From a virus, in IMG/VR virus record IMGVR_UViG_3300025102_000052, positions 1-49,826 of that record: 49,826 bases of DNA, one strand, 5' to 3'. The translations under genes and the position numbers were made by a program. The first letter of the stretch is position 1. Every line of letters begins with the position of its first letter. A model generated the notes under the pieces. It did not search any database. It had not been told where the DNA came from and saw only the letters and a program-made list of their open reading frames with translations. This document shows, in pieces, positions 1 to 7,217 of the stretch.

Positions 1-136
1 TTGTAATTAATCGACCTGACGCACGGCATAGACAGTGATGTCCTTGCGGTTCATCAAGTTCTACATTGAAATATCCGTTACCACTTTCTTTAAAGATAGT
101 GCCTTTAGCTTCAATTACGTTTGCTTTTTTGCTCAT
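1..136 (-). CDS. infA: Translation initiation factor IF-1-like protein (partial, C-terminus beyond left edge)
   Basis: The start ATG is at 136 and 45 codons are visible before the window ends. After a short basic N-terminus (MSKKANVIEAKGTI) the frame follows the IF-1 pattern: VIEAKGTI corresponds to the family's IEVEGTV, GYFNVELDEPQGHHCLCRASG to AMFRVELENGHEVLAHISG, and SGRLI to SGKMR. This is the first part of an S1-type OB fold. IF-1 binds the ribosomal A site during initiation and is a host core gene, rare in phages. The call rests on motif resemblance by eye; another short S1/OB-fold protein is the main alternative. The C-terminal half, including the GD.V.VE..PYDL..GRI region, is needed to be certain. 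Confidence 0.7.
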   Translation of the reverse strand, partial: MSKKANVIEAKGTIFKESGNGYFNVELDEPQGHHCLCRASGRLIT

Positions 137-175
137 TCTTTCTAAAAATATGTGTGTACTCTTTTTCAATTGTCA

Positions 176-397
176 TTAGAAACCAATAGGCTTTGCTTTG
201 TTACGTTTATTTTTTATTTTTTTGGGAACTGTTACCAAACAAGATGGAGCTATTGATATAAGCTCATCATCAGATTTTTTAAGTAGCATGTCGCAGATAC
301 GGTCAATTGCCATGGCGTAAATGCCGGGCTTAGACACATTTGAAAGGAAGTGATTTGCTAAGTCGTAGCAAAATTCCTCGCGTTCGCTATCAGTCAT
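176..397 (-). CDS. Hypothetical small protein
   Basis: A 73-aa frame starting at ATG 397, which overlaps the stop of the upstream gene by 4 nt (ATGA), so translation is probably coupled. The C-terminus is strongly basic (KKIKNKRNKAKP). No family is recognised. It belongs to the tightly packed minus-strand run of small genes. Confidence 0.65.
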   Translation of the reverse strand: MTDSEREEFCYDLANHFLSNVSKPGIYAMAIDRICDMLLKKSDDELISIAPSCLVTVPKKIKNKRNKAKPIGF

Positions 398-609
398 GCT
401 TCAAAGTATTTGTTCAGGACATCAATACGTTCTGTTTGTTCAGCAATCAAATCAAGTTGTTCTTGGATTGCAGCCATTACATTTGGATGCTCGCCAATAC
501 CAACAGGATTGTGGAGATAAACTTCTACATTCATCCGAGCTGTTTCAATAGAACCACGTGCATCCGCTTCAAGTGCATCAAGGATATTTTTTCTCAGATT
601 GCAAGACAT
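394..609 (-). CDS. Hypothetical small protein
   Basis: A 71-aa, probably helical frame (NLRKNILDALEADARG near the N-terminus, then EQLDLIAEQTERIDVLNKYF) with ATG at 609, two bases after the stop of the thioredoxin-like gene. It overlaps the following gene by 4 nt. No domain is recognised. Confidence 0.65.
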   Translation of the reverse strand: MSCNLRKNILDALEADARGSIETARMNVEVYLHNPVGIGEHPNVMAAIQEQLDLIAEQTERIDVLNKYFEA

Positions 610-611
610 AA

Positions 612-962
612 TTATTCAGGGTGTGCGTAGGTATAAGCGTCGAGAGTTGCTTGTAAATGTTCGATGATGTTGTTAGCACCAACAAATCGTTCTACGGATT
701 CTTCTTCTAAGTCACAGAACTCGTAGCCGTCTTCTTCAGAAAAGTCGCATTGGACCGTTTCATGGACGACAACAAGCGTTGGTGTGAGTTCCACCGATAA
801 CTCCTCCGCAAGCGCCGTACGCTGGCCTGAGGGCGTCTTAAGAGGTACAAAGTCAAGCTCAGCTTGCTCGTCATTTGTGAGAGTTTTGATGTGATCCTTG
901 AGGCGGTCACAAGGAGCACACTTGTCTTGTGAAAATACATAAAGGTGATACTGTTTCATCAT
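612..962 (-). CDS. Thioredoxin-like protein
   Basis: A 116-aa protein. A predicted beta strand (HLYVFSQDK) leads directly into a CAPC active-site motif at residues 15-18. A likely cis-proline segment (LTPTLVVV) follows about 45 residues later. This is the thioredoxin/glutaredoxin layout of a redox pair at the start of helix 1. An acidic insertion and a helical C-terminal tail follow. Cyanophages often carry thioredoxin or glutaredoxin, proposed to act on ribonucleotide reductase or redox regulation; the partner here is unknown. Two adjacent ATGs (962 and 959) are possible starts. Confidence 0.72.
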   Translation of the reverse strand: MMKQYHLYVFSQDKCAPCDRLKDHIKTLTNDEQAELDFVPLKTPSGQRTALAEELSVELTPTLVVVHETVQCDFSEEDGYEFCDLEEESVERFVGANNIIEHLQATLDAYTYAHPE

Positions 963-964
963 TC

Positions 965-1108
965 TTAAGAAGATAATTTGAATAGCTCTGAATTAAGTCT
1001 GTCTAAAATGTCGTCCCAAATAACAGTGTCCTGTGTTTGGGGTTGAGTATTTTTTTGTTCTTCTACAAGTTCAATGAGCGCTTCAATTTGCCAAAGTTGT
1101 AAATGCAT
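965..1108 (-). CDS. Hypothetical 47-aa protein
   Basis: Short frame ATG 1108 to TAA 965, beginning MHLQLWQIEALIELVEEQ. It fills the gap between the thioredoxin-like gene and the next gene, in the same orientation and packing. Helical and acidic. No family is recognised. Confidence 0.5.
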   Translation of the reverse strand: MHLQLWQIEALIELVEEQKNTQPQTQDTVIWDDILDRLNSELFKLSS

Positions 1109-1122
1109 GACCTTTCTGCACG

Positions 1123-1431
1123 TTAAGCAGGTGAACCATCAGTAAAGTAAAAGCCACCTGCACAGTTCACTTCATTAGATGTTACTACATGTCGAGTGTG
1201 TTGATAACATCTCATGCCTGAGTGATATGAAATCATGACAGGATTGCCAACATCTACTGTGTCAAGTGTGCTGCACATAATCAGGCGCACTTGATTTTCT
1301 TTGCGCTTGTACTGAACTTCAGCGTCATAGCAAAGGTGTGGCACAAGTTCACCTTTTTCAGGGTGCATAACTTGTCGCATTGTGGGTTTGGAAACTGCAA
1401 TAGCTTCCATCTCAGATTGAGTGTGTTTCAT
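1123..1431 (-). CDS. Hypothetical protein
   Basis: A 102-aa frame. The ATG at 1431 is chosen over an upstream TTG at 1434 because it forms a TGATG junction with the stop of the upstream gene. It contains four cysteines and a CYQHTRHVV segment. No domain is recognised. Confidence 0.6.
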   Translation of the reverse strand: MKHTQSEMEAIAVSKPTMRQVMHPEKGELVPHLCYDAEVQYKRKENQVRLIMCSTLDTVDVGNPVMISYHSGMRCYQHTRHVVTSNEVNCAGGFYFTDGSPA

Positions 1432-1595
1432 CAATCGTTAAACATTGGTTGGGGTTTACAGCTAACAATTCTTTTGGCATCTGGACAGAGCTCAAATAAA
1501 TTATTCATTGCTGTTCTTGCATCAACAGAGGTGACTACAAAATCTTGTTGGTCACCTTCTTTATCTATGTATTTAATGTCGTAATCAATCGTCAT
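1431..1595 (-). CDS. Hypothetical 54-aa protein
   Basis: ATG 1595 to TGA 1431. The stop overlaps the next ATG by one base (TGATG), typical of coupled phage genes. Sequence begins MTIDYDIKYIDKEGDQQDF. No family is recognised. Confidence 0.55.
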   Translation of the reverse strand: MTIDYDIKYIDKEGDQQDFVVTSVDARTAMNNLFELCPDAKRIVSCKPQPMFND

Positions 1596-1731
1596 TTGCT
1601 AGCTTTTCAATCTCAATGTGGTCAGAACATGTATCATCGTTATGCAGATCAATCATGTCTGTATCTGCTTTCTTCAAGAGATTTTCAAACAGTTTGTCTA
1701 AGAATTCTTGATTTTCTTTTGTGATTTTCAT
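1585..1731 (-). CDS. Hypothetical 48-aa protein
   Basis: ATG 1731 to TGA 1585, overlapping the following start by 11 nt and the preceding stop by 4 nt. Probably helical and acidic (MKITKENQEFLDKLFENL). No family is recognised. Confidence 0.5.
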   Translation of the reverse strand: MKITKENQEFLDKLFENLLKKADTDMIDLHNDDTCSDHIEIEKLANDD

Positions 1732-1949
1732 TTGCTTAATTCGATTTTTACTTCAGGCAGATACTTCTTCTCAGCAAGATAGAGTTCGACTTCTTTTCGT
1801 TGATCAGAAGTGAGGTAACCAAACATAAGGTTGAGTATTTGGTTGATATAAAACGTAGGAGCTTCTGGTGAGTCTTGGGCCAGTGCTGCGTGGCACAGGC
1901 ATACGACATCGAGGAAGTCATAGTCATTAGCAATTACTGTTCCTGACAT
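1728..1949 (-). CDS. Hypothetical protein
   Basis: A 73-aa frame, ATG 1949. It overlaps the next gene by 4 nt and the previous gene by 16 nt. Mixed helical sequence (VVCLCHAALAQD, SDQRKEVELYLAEKKYL) with no recognised domain. Confidence 0.6.
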   Translation of the reverse strand: MSGTVIANDYDFLDVVCLCHAALAQDSPEAPTFYINQILNLMFGYLTSDQRKEVELYLAEKKYLPEVKIELSK

Positions 1950-2110
1950 TGGATTAGTTCGAGATAGTCTTTTGGATTGGCTACAAAATGATCAAGCATG
2001 ACAAGAAGACTTGCCACACTTGTATCTTTTGTTTGGATTGGCAGGTTTAAGAGGACTGAAGTCAAATACCTACGTGTTGTTTGGAGTTGAGCAATTGAGT
2101 CAATGCTCAT
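1934..2110 (-). CDS. Hypothetical 58-aa protein
   Basis: ATG 2110 overlaps the stop of the acidic protein by 4 nt (ATGA); the frame runs to TAA at 1934. Begins MSIDSIAQLQTTRRYLTS and looks helical. No family is recognised. Confidence 0.5.
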   Translation of the reverse strand: MSIDSIAQLQTTRRYLTSVLLNLPIQTKDTSVASLLVMLDHFVANPKDYLELIQCQEQ

Positions 2111-2634
2111 TCAGATTCATCCGAGGTTTCTGTTAAATCAATAGTGTTATCAACTTCATTTGCGTACTGCTTTACGTATGCATCAATGTAATTACAAAGA
2201 ACATCTACGTTGAAAGCTTCATCACTATTCATATGATCAGATACTTCAAAAAGTTGATCTTCAGAAATATGTGGATATCTGTCTGTCAAATAAGTGACAA
2301 CATCAATAATTAGATATCCCTCAAGACTGTCATCATCATCTTCGTCATCGTCATCGTAATCTTCATCATCATCTTCATCTTCATCAACCTTACCTAAGTC
2401 AACATTTGGGTCGTCTTCAGCAAGCTGATAGACCCAATCATCAATTTGGTTATAGATACTATCTAAATCAAAGTCTTCGTCATTCTGACAAAGAGTCCAA
2501 ACAGATGTTCTGTTTTTTAAGGTGAGGGTTGGCCAATTCTCAATTAGATATTCATTGACATCTACATTGATGTTGGGATCATATCCATCATTATCTTCAT
2601 AAGTAAGAGCTCGTCGCTCTGAAGTAGCACCCAT
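2107..2634 (-). CDS. Highly acidic protein with a duplicated domain
   Basis: A 175-aa protein whose two halves resemble each other. VDVNEYLIENWP...DLDSIYNQIDDWVYQLAED (about residues 24-75) aligns with IDVVTYLTDRYP...NVDVLCNYIDAYVKQYANE (about 110-160). A linker of almost only Asp and Glu separates them. The start overlaps the stop of the upstream SSB-like gene by one base. Function unknown. The acidic linker could mimic DNA or bind a basic partner; that is inference only. Confidence 0.68.
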   Translation of the reverse strand: MGATSERRALTYEDNDGYDPNINVDVNEYLIENWPTLTLKNRTSVWTLCQNDEDFDLDSIYNQIDDWVYQLAEDDPNVDLGKVDEDEDDDEDYDDDDEDDDDSLEGYLIIDVVTYLTDRYPHISEDQLFEVSDHMNSDEAFNVDVLCNYIDAYVKQYANEVDNTIDLTETSDESE

Positions 2635-3278
2635 CAGAAAAGCTCCTCGTTATTGTTATCGTCAATTTTTACTTCGTTTACTGTAATTGTCTCTTCAGTA
2701 GATGGTGTGATTGCGTGACTAAGAATAGAAACAGAATCGCGCATGATGGCTTCTACTTTTTTGTTGTCACGATCAGTACGTGCTTCTTTGAGTTGCTCAT
2801 ACATATCAGCATCAGACATCTTGAGATCGCCTGAACGAATAGCAGCAAAGCAAGGCTTCATTTTAGATGTACCTTTCCAAGTATCTAGTGTCAGTGCAAA
2901 TTCAATGTTGCCTGTACCATAGGCTCCCATTAGTCCAGTGAGAACGCACTGGGACCAAAGAGTAGTCAAACCTGAAGTAACAAGAATGACAGTACCTGAG
3001 TTGGTAGTCAGGAATAGATTGAGCTTGGTTGATTTGAATGTGCCAACATCTTCTGCAACATTGATTCCAGTAAGTTTGACATTGCCAAGGCGAGTCAGTG
3101 GCTTGCCAGAAGTTGGAATAGTAAGGGCAACTGGCTCTTGGTCATCGCCGCGATACATAAAGAACACAGCATCGCTGTCTTTGTTGACACCGACGCCAAT
3201 CATCATGCTGACATCAGATTGCTGACCACCAGCAACCAGATCAGAAACAATTGCAGTGTTGTCTTGAAGAATAGTCAT
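2634..3278 (-). CDS. Possible single-stranded DNA-binding protein
   Basis: A 214-aa protein from ATG 3278. An upstream in-frame ATG at 3314 also exists but encodes an unlikely N-terminus. The body is beta-rich (KLNLFLTTNSGTVILVTSG; FALTLDTWKGTSKMKPCFAAI). The protein ends in an acidic tail closing with Phe (DDNNNEELF), as SSB and T7 gp2.5-type proteins do. That tail is the main reason for the suggestion; no SSB signature was recognised in the body. A helical charged segment precedes the tail. Confidence 0.5.
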   Translation of the reverse strand: MTILQDNTAIVSDLVAGGQQSDVSMMIGVGVNKDSDAVFFMYRGDDQEPVALTIPTSGKPLTRLGNVKLTGINVAEDVGTFKSTKLNLFLTTNSGTVILVTSGLTTLWSQCVLTGLMGAYGTGNIEFALTLDTWKGTSKMKPCFAAIRSGDLKMSDADMYEQLKEARTDRDNKKVEAIMRDSVSILSHAITPSTEETITVNEVKIDDNNNEELF

Positions 3279-3325
3279 GAGAATGTGTAAATTTGACTGT
3301 TGCCTTAAAGGCATTGAGAACTAGA

Positions 3326-3341
3326 GCCGCTGCTAAGCGGC
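3326..3341 (-). terminator. Intergenic hairpin (cassette family)
   Basis: GCCGCT-GCTA-AGCGGC, perfect 6-bp stem with 4-nt loop, upstream of the SSB-like gene. There is no strong T-run on the minus side, so its role as a terminator is uncertain. Confidence 0.55.
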
Positions 3342-3348
3342 ATTTGTT

Positions 3349-3513
3349 TTATAGATTTCGGGCAGGGTCTAAACTTTTTAGACGCGATATCTCATTAGAG
3401 ATTAATGCTGCCATATTTTCAAGAACATCTAGTCGGTCCTTGTAATGTGTATTGCACATAGGCACTACGTAGTCCACGCATGCTTGTGCAATGTCTTTTG
3501 TTGTATATCCCAT
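3349..3513 (-). CDS. Hypothetical 54-aa protein
   Basis: ATG 3513 shares a base with the TAA of the upstream small gene (TAATG junction) and the frame runs to TAA at 3349. Sequence MGYTTKDIAQACVDYVVP... Helical, with two cysteines. No family is recognised. Confidence 0.55.
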   Translation of the reverse strand: MGYTTKDIAQACVDYVVPMCNTHYKDRLDVLENMAALISNEISRLKSLDPARNL

Positions 3514-3683
3514 TAAGCAGTTGCTGCCAGTTCGCCGTTTAATTCAGCAAGTTTGGCAGAAGCTAAACATTCAATACATGTCCAAGCCAATTGGCCAGAT
3601 ACTTGTTCTTTGTCGCAAAAATATTCAATTGTGTCTTCAATGATCTCTGTGAGTTCGTTGAGTTGGTTTTTTGATATATGCAT
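3513..3683 (-). CDS. Hypothetical 56-aa protein
   Basis: ATG 3683 to TAA 3513, coupled to the next gene by TAATG. Sequence begins MHISKNQLNELTEIIEDT. Probably two helices. No family is recognised. Confidence 0.55.
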   Translation of the reverse strand: MHISKNQLNELTEIIEDTIEYFCDKEQVSGQLAWTCIECLASAKLAELNGELAATA

Positions 3684-3731
3684 TCTGAGCAAATTTGAAG
3701 TATGGGCTGATTAACCCATGACATAAATATA

Positions 3732-3747
3732 GCCGCCAATCGGCGGC
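3732..3747 (-). terminator. Intergenic hairpin (cassette family)
   Basis: GCCGCC-AATC-GGCGGC, 6-bp stem, 4-nt loop, about 40 nt downstream of the stop of the basic protein and upstream of the next small gene. Only a short AT-rich stretch follows on the minus side. Confidence 0.55.
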
Positions 3748-3787
3748 CATGTATATATCATTAGTGACACTTAAGGAAGTTTATCGG

Positions 3788-4720
3788 TTACATCCTTCTT
3801 CCCCTTCTTACCCTTGCTCTCCGCATTGGCGCTCCTGCTCTCCGCATTGGCATTCTTGCTCTCCGCATTGGCATTCTTGCTCTCCGCATTGCCCCTCCTG
3901 CCCTACGCCTTGCCATATTTGCTGCACGCTTTGCCATCCTTGACGCACGCTTTGCCTTCCGTTCTAATTTACGTCCTGCTTTTGCCACTCCTCGGAATCG
4001 CATCTTCTGAGTCCCAGGCCGTGCAACCATGCCCATGCCCATGCCCATGCCCATGCCACGCATTCCGGGTCTCCGCCGTCCCCTGGCTGGTAGGGTCATC
4101 AATTTTCTCCCAATTTTTCCCCTCATCGTCTTTCCTACTGCGCTTTTATTAGCGCCCATTGATTTGGCTCTTGAGCCCATCTTTCTATCTTTTAACCTCA
4201 TTCGAGCAGCACGGTTCTTTTTGATCCGCATGCTGAGTTTCATGACTCGCTTCTTATTGCCAGATTCTTTTGCTTGCTTGCGCTTTTCTTTTAAATTTTT
4301 AATTTTAGTAGTTTTACGCTCAATCTTCATCTGAATGCGCATTTGACGGCGCATGTTCATAGCAGTCATTCCTGGAGTACTACCCATTCCAGGAGTACTA
4401 CCCATTGCAGGAGTACTACCCATGCTTGGAGTACTCCCGTTACCCGAATTACCGCTGTTATTAGAAGTATTTTCGGACTTAGCCTTAGGTTTAGACTTAG
4501 AGTTTGCTTTAGCTTTTTTACCTGCTGCAGCAGAGGATGAAGATGAGGTTGAAGATGTGGAGGTAGGGTTAGATTTAGAAGTTGAGCTCGAATTGCCAGA
4601 ATTAAAAGCACCAATCTTGGCACCACTAAAATCAACTTTATTAGTGTTATTGATTCGGGTGCCACGCTTGGCTGCCATTCGGCTGCCACTTCCGCGAGTA
4701 TTTTCCTCTGCAGCAGACAT
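3788..4720 (-). CDS. Histone/protamine-like, strongly basic repetitive protein
   Basis: A 310-aa protein with three visible zones. Residues 1-95 are Ser/Asn/Lys-rich and look disordered. About 96-118 hold repeats of GSTPxM. The remainder is extremely Arg/Lys-rich, with a helical stretch (IERKTTKIKNLKEKRKQ), a run of GM dipeptides, and a C-terminus of repeated MRRARMP units ending in RRGRRM. Hydrophobic residues other than Met and Ala are scarce. The composition recalls histone H1, Hc1 or protamines, suggesting nucleic-acid binding, for example condensing phage or host DNA. No known family can be assigned. The gene is flanked by small minus-strand genes. Confidence 0.7.
   Translation of the reverse strand: MSAAEENTRGSGSRMAAKRGTRINNTNKVDFSGAKIGAFNSGNSSSTSKSNPTSTSSTSSSSSAAAGKKAKANSKSKPKAKSENTSNNSGNSGNGSTPSMGSTPAMGSTPGMGSTPGMTAMNMRRQMRIQMKIERKTTKIKNLKEKRKQAKESGNKKRVMKLSMRIKKNRAARMRLKDRKMGSRAKSMGANKSAVGKTMRGKIGRKLMTLPARGRRRPGMRGMGMGMGMGMVARPGTQKMRFRGVAKAGRKLERKAKRASRMAKRAANMARRRAGGAMRRARMPMRRARMPMRRAGAPMRRARVRRGRRM
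3817..3900. repeat. Tandem 21-bp repeat, four units, inside the basic protein gene
   Basis: Four consecutive 21-bp units start with CTCTCCGCATTG; units 2 and 3 are identical. They encode the C-terminal MRRARMP-type heptads of the basic protein. Confidence 0.85.
4028..4057. repeat. Hexanucleotide repeat CATGCC x5
   Basis: Five perfect CATGCC units encode the Gly-Met dipeptide run of the basic protein. A likely slippage hotspot. Confidence 0.85.
4374..4437. repeat. 18-bp tandem repeat encoding GSTPxM
   Basis: Three and a half units of an 18-bp repeat beginning GGAGTACTACCCAT, each encoding a GSTPxM hexapeptide of the basic protein. Confidence 0.8.
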
Positions 4721-4773
4721 AACTGTTATAAATACAAATCTGTATTTAGTTTAGCAATGTTTGAAGTGAATTA

Positions 4774-4914
4774 TTATTCCGTATCAGAAGAGGTTTCTTC
4801 TGCTTTGTTTTCTTTAACTGCTGGAGCTTCTGGTTCTTTTGCAGGTGAACCACCTACAACAGGACGACGGTTATATCGTGTTGACGCCGCAGCAGCTTCA
4901 TCTCCTAAAGACAT
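4774..4914 (-). CDS. Hypothetical 46-aa protein
   Basis: ATG 4914 to TAA 4774. Ala-rich start (MSLGDEAAAASTRYNRRP) followed by an acidic, Pro-containing tail, probably disordered. It lies between hli and the basic protein. No family is recognised. Confidence 0.5.
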   Translation of the reverse strand: MSLGDEAAAASTRYNRRPVVGGSPAKEPEAPAVKENKAEETSSDTE

Positions 4915-4954
4915 AATTTTTTAATTCAATACTTACTTCTAATAATAACTTGCT

Positions 4955-5062
4955 TTACCAAATACCAGGGATAATTTGGCCAGTGAGTGCATATGCACCT
5001 AGTGCGGCAACAATACCGATCATTGCGGCAAGTCCATTAATCCGTTCTGCTGTTTCGTTCAT
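4955..5062 (-). CDS. hli: High-light-inducible protein (short form)
   Basis: A 35-aa single-helix protein. It shows the Hli core ERINGLAAMIGIVAALGAYA, then TGQIIPGIW, with the conserved E..NG..AM.G chlorophyll-binding signature and the TGQIIPG ending typical of cyanophage Hlis. These thylakoid proteins bind chlorophyll and carotenoid and protect photosystems during infection. ATG at 5062. It follows a second hli gene in the same direction, downstream of talC, psbD and psbA. Confidence 0.9.
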   Translation of the reverse strand: MNETAERINGLAAMIGIVAALGAYALTGQIIPGIW

Positions 5063-5089
5063 GATTCTGTAGGTATAAGTGTGTAGTGT

Positions 5090-5299
5090 TTAGGCAATTC
5101 CAAAGAATAGATTGCCAGTAATTGAATATGAAAGGATTGCAAATACAAATCCAATCATAGCGGTTCTACCGTTTAGCTTTTCAGCACGTTCGGCATAAGT
5201 TTCGTAGCCATACCTTTCGACATATGTTTGATCTACATACATTTTGGGTTCACGAGCAAAAAGGTTTTGTTGTCCACGCTCGTTTGTAGTTACGGTCAT
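5090..5299 (-). CDS. hli: High-light-inducible protein (long form)
   Basis: A 69-aa protein. About 38 soluble residues precede the membrane helix that carries the Hli signature AEKLNGRTAMIGFVFAILSY. The C-terminus (SITGNLFFGIA) differs from the TGQIIPG ending of the neighbouring short Hli, so this is a different Hli type and not a recent tandem copy. Likely role: a single-helix thylakoid protein that binds chlorophyll a and protects photosystem II. It is transcribed after talC. Confidence 0.9.
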   Translation of the reverse strand: MTVTTNERGQQNLFAREPKMYVDQTYVERYGYETYAERAEKLNGRTAMIGFVFAILSYSITGNLFFGIA

Positions 5300-5330
5300 A
5301 TCTTAAGGTTTGTTACGTAATTCAATATTA

Positions 5331-5981
5331 TCAGTTTTTTGCGGTAATTGCGGCAATGTCATTGTCAAAAATTTCAAGTCCGGCATCCGTAAGAATGTGG
5401 TTATACATTCCTTCGAACACAGAAGGCGGCATAGTGACGATGTCAGCTCCGTTATAAAAGGATCTCACAGCTCTATGTACATTTCTGATTGACGCAGCTA
5501 GGACTTTAGTTGGTACGCCTTTCTGTGCGTACAGTCCAGCAATTCCGCGTACGACTTCAAGTCCAGCTACTTGTTGATCATCTAAACGACCAACAAAAGG
5601 TGATACATATGTAGCACCAGCTTTAGCTGCAAGAATAGCTTGAGGTATTGAAAAAATTAACGTGACATTTGTTCTGATGCCACGTTTTGATAACTCTTTG
5701 CAAGCCATTAACCCGCAGCGAGTCATCGGCACTTTGATGGTTGTAACTCCACCAAATAAATTAAAAAGGCGAATGCCTTCATCAAGCATTTCTTGAGCTG
5801 ATCCGTACACTTCCATACTGATGTCTTGGACACCAATGTCTGTTAGTTCTTGGTAAACATCATCAGGATTGCATCCTGATTTACGAATCAGTGTCGGGTT
5901 CGTCGTCACTCCATTGATCAAACCTGTCAAGAAGTGTTTGGCAACTTCTTCGATGTTCGCTGTATCCAGAAAGATTTTCAT
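5331..5981 (-). CDS. talC: Transaldolase, TalC type
   Basis: A 216-aa protein matching the short phage/bacterial TalC family. It starts MKIFLDTANIEEV, with Asp6 and the GVTTNPTLI strand, and has the Schiff-base Lys83 in TTIKVPMT. A late SIRN motif and the DIVTMPPSVF segment of the phosphate-binding region follow. It transfers a dihydroxyacetone unit between sugar phosphates. In cyanophages it is thought to push carbon through the pentose phosphate pathway towards NADPH and nucleotide precursors during infection. The start is fixed by the family N-terminus, although the upstream ORF overlaps it by 101 nt. It sits between psbD and the hli genes. Confidence 0.95.
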   Translation of the reverse strand: MKIFLDTANIEEVAKHFLTGLINGVTTNPTLIRKSGCNPDDVYQELTDIGVQDISMEVYGSAQEMLDEGIRLFNLFGGVTTIKVPMTRCGLMACKELSKRGIRTNVTLIFSIPQAILAAKAGATYVSPFVGRLDDQQVAGLEVVRGIAGLYAQKGVPTKVLAASIRNVHRAVRSFYNGADIVTMPPSVFEGMYNHILTDAGLEIFDNDIAAITAKN

Positions 5982-6150
5982 TATGTATCTCTTCTACAAG
6001 TATGTTTAATATATTTGAAAACTCCTCATAACGAGGGTTTGAAATGCTGATGTGATGATATTGATAATGCCGTATTGCATGCATTATGTCTTGCAGCTGT
6101 TCAACGGAGAGTTTCACGGATAGTCCTGCATTGCCTGTAATGTTTTCCAT
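5881..6150 (-). CDS. Hypothetical 89-aa protein overlapping talC
   Basis: ATG 6150 lies two bases after the psbD stop; the frame ends at 5881, inside talC. The first two thirds look like a normal small phage protein (LSVEQLQDIMHAIRHYQYHH; NPRYEEFSNILNILVEEIH). The acidic, polar last third lies over the talC N-terminus in another frame, an overlap of 101 nt. Without it, about 170 bases between psbD and talC would be empty. No function is recognised. Confidence 0.6.
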   Translation of the reverse strand: MENITGNAGLSVKLSVEQLQDIMHAIRHYQYHHISISNPRYEEFSNILNILVEEIHNENLSGYSEHRRSCQTLLDRFDQWSDDEPDTDS

Positions 6151-6152
6151 TT

Positions 6153-7217
6153 TTAAAGAGCATTACCTCGTGGCAGAACTTCTTCTGGAAACACAAAGTT
6201 TTCGTGAGGCTGATCTACCGGAGCCATCCATGCCCGTAACCCTTCGTTAAGTAAGATGTTTTTCGTGTAGAAAGTTTCGAACTCGGGGTCTTCAGCTGCT
6301 CGTATCTCTTGGGAAACAAAGTCGTAAGCACGTAAATTAAGGGCAAGACCAATAATGCCAATACTAGATACCCAAAGACCCATAACAGGTACAAAGAGCA
6401 TAAAGAAATGAAGCCAACGCTTGTTGCTAAAAGCCACACCAAAGATCTGAGACCAAAAACGATTAGCTGTAACCATCGAGTAAGTCTCTTCTTCTTGCGT
6501 AGGTTCAAATGCTTTGAACGTATTGGATTGTTCGCCATCTTCATACAGCGTATTTTCTACTGTCGCGCCATGAATGGCACACAGCAATGCACCACCAAGG
6601 ATGCCTGCTACTCCCATCATATGGAACGGATTAAGCGTCCAATTGTGGAAACCCTGTAAGAAAAGTAAGAAGCGGAAAATAGCGGCAACGCCAAACGATG
6701 GCGCAAAGAACCAGGACGACTGTCCCAGAGGATACATAAGAAAGACGCTGACAAAAACAGCGATAGGACCACTAAAAGCAATTGCATTGTACGGACGTAT
6801 TCCTACTAGACGACTAATTTCAAACTGACGAAGCATGAAACCGATTAAGGCAAATGCTCCATGTAGTGCTACAAAGCACCAAAGACCACCGAGTTGACAC
6901 CACCGGACAAAGCTTCCTTGTGCTTCAGGACCCCAGAGGAGCATGAGTGAGTGTCCCATCGAGTCAGCTGGCGTGGAGACTGCTGATGTGAGGAAGTTGG
7001 CTCCTTCGAGATACGAACTGGCAAGACCATGGGTGTACCAGGAGGTGACGAAGGTGGTTCCTGTGAGCCATCCACCAATAGCGAGGTAAGCAGTAGGGAA
7101 AAGCAGGAGGCCAGACCAACCCACAAAAACAAATCGATCACGCTTGAGCCAGTCATCAAGTCGATCGAAAAGTCTAAGATTCCCGTTTCTAGGTAATGTT
7201 CCATTGAGTGTTGTCAT
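6153..7217 (-). CDS. psbD: Photosystem II D2 protein
   Basis: A complete 354-aa D2. The conserved sequence runs from [16 protein letters not shown] through [20 protein letters not shown], the [15 protein letters not shown] segment carrying the iron/chlorophyll-ligating histidines, and the [12 protein letters not shown] region, to the family C-terminus [11 protein letters not shown]. Only the first 18 residues differ clearly from host D2. It forms the photosystem II reaction-centre heterodimer with D1 in the thylakoid membrane and is expected to keep photosynthesis running during infection. The start ATG lies 29 nt inside the upstream doxX gene, suggesting one transcript. No frameshift or intron is seen. 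Confidence 0.98.
   Translation of the reverse strand: MTTLNGTLPRNGNLRLFDRLDDWLKRDRFVFVGWSGLLLFPTAYLAIGGWLTGTTFVTSWYTHGLASSYLEGANFLTSAVSTPADSMGHSLMLLWGPEAQGSFVRWCQLGGLWCFVALHGAFALIGFMLRQFEISRLVGIRPYNAIAFSGPIAVFVSVFLMYPLGQSSWFFAPSFGVAAIFRFLLFLQGFHNWTLNPFHMMGVAGILGGALLCAIHGATVENTLYEDGEQSNTFKAFEPTQEEETYSMVTANRFWSQIFGVAFSNKRWLHFFMLFVPVMGLWVSSIGIIGLALNLRAYDFVSQEIRAAEDPEFETFYTKNILLNEGLRAWMAPVDQPHENFVFPEEVLPRGNAL

Noticed and set aside
3817-3900. Possible CRISPR or satellite repeat
   Set aside because: Units are directly adjacent without spacers and lie in frame inside a gene; they are coding tandem repeats.
3814-4754. Plus-strand hydrophobic frames opposite the basic protein
   Set aside because: Leu/Ala/Pro-rich sequence results from reading Arg/Lys/Met repeats backwards; the minus frame has the better start and length.
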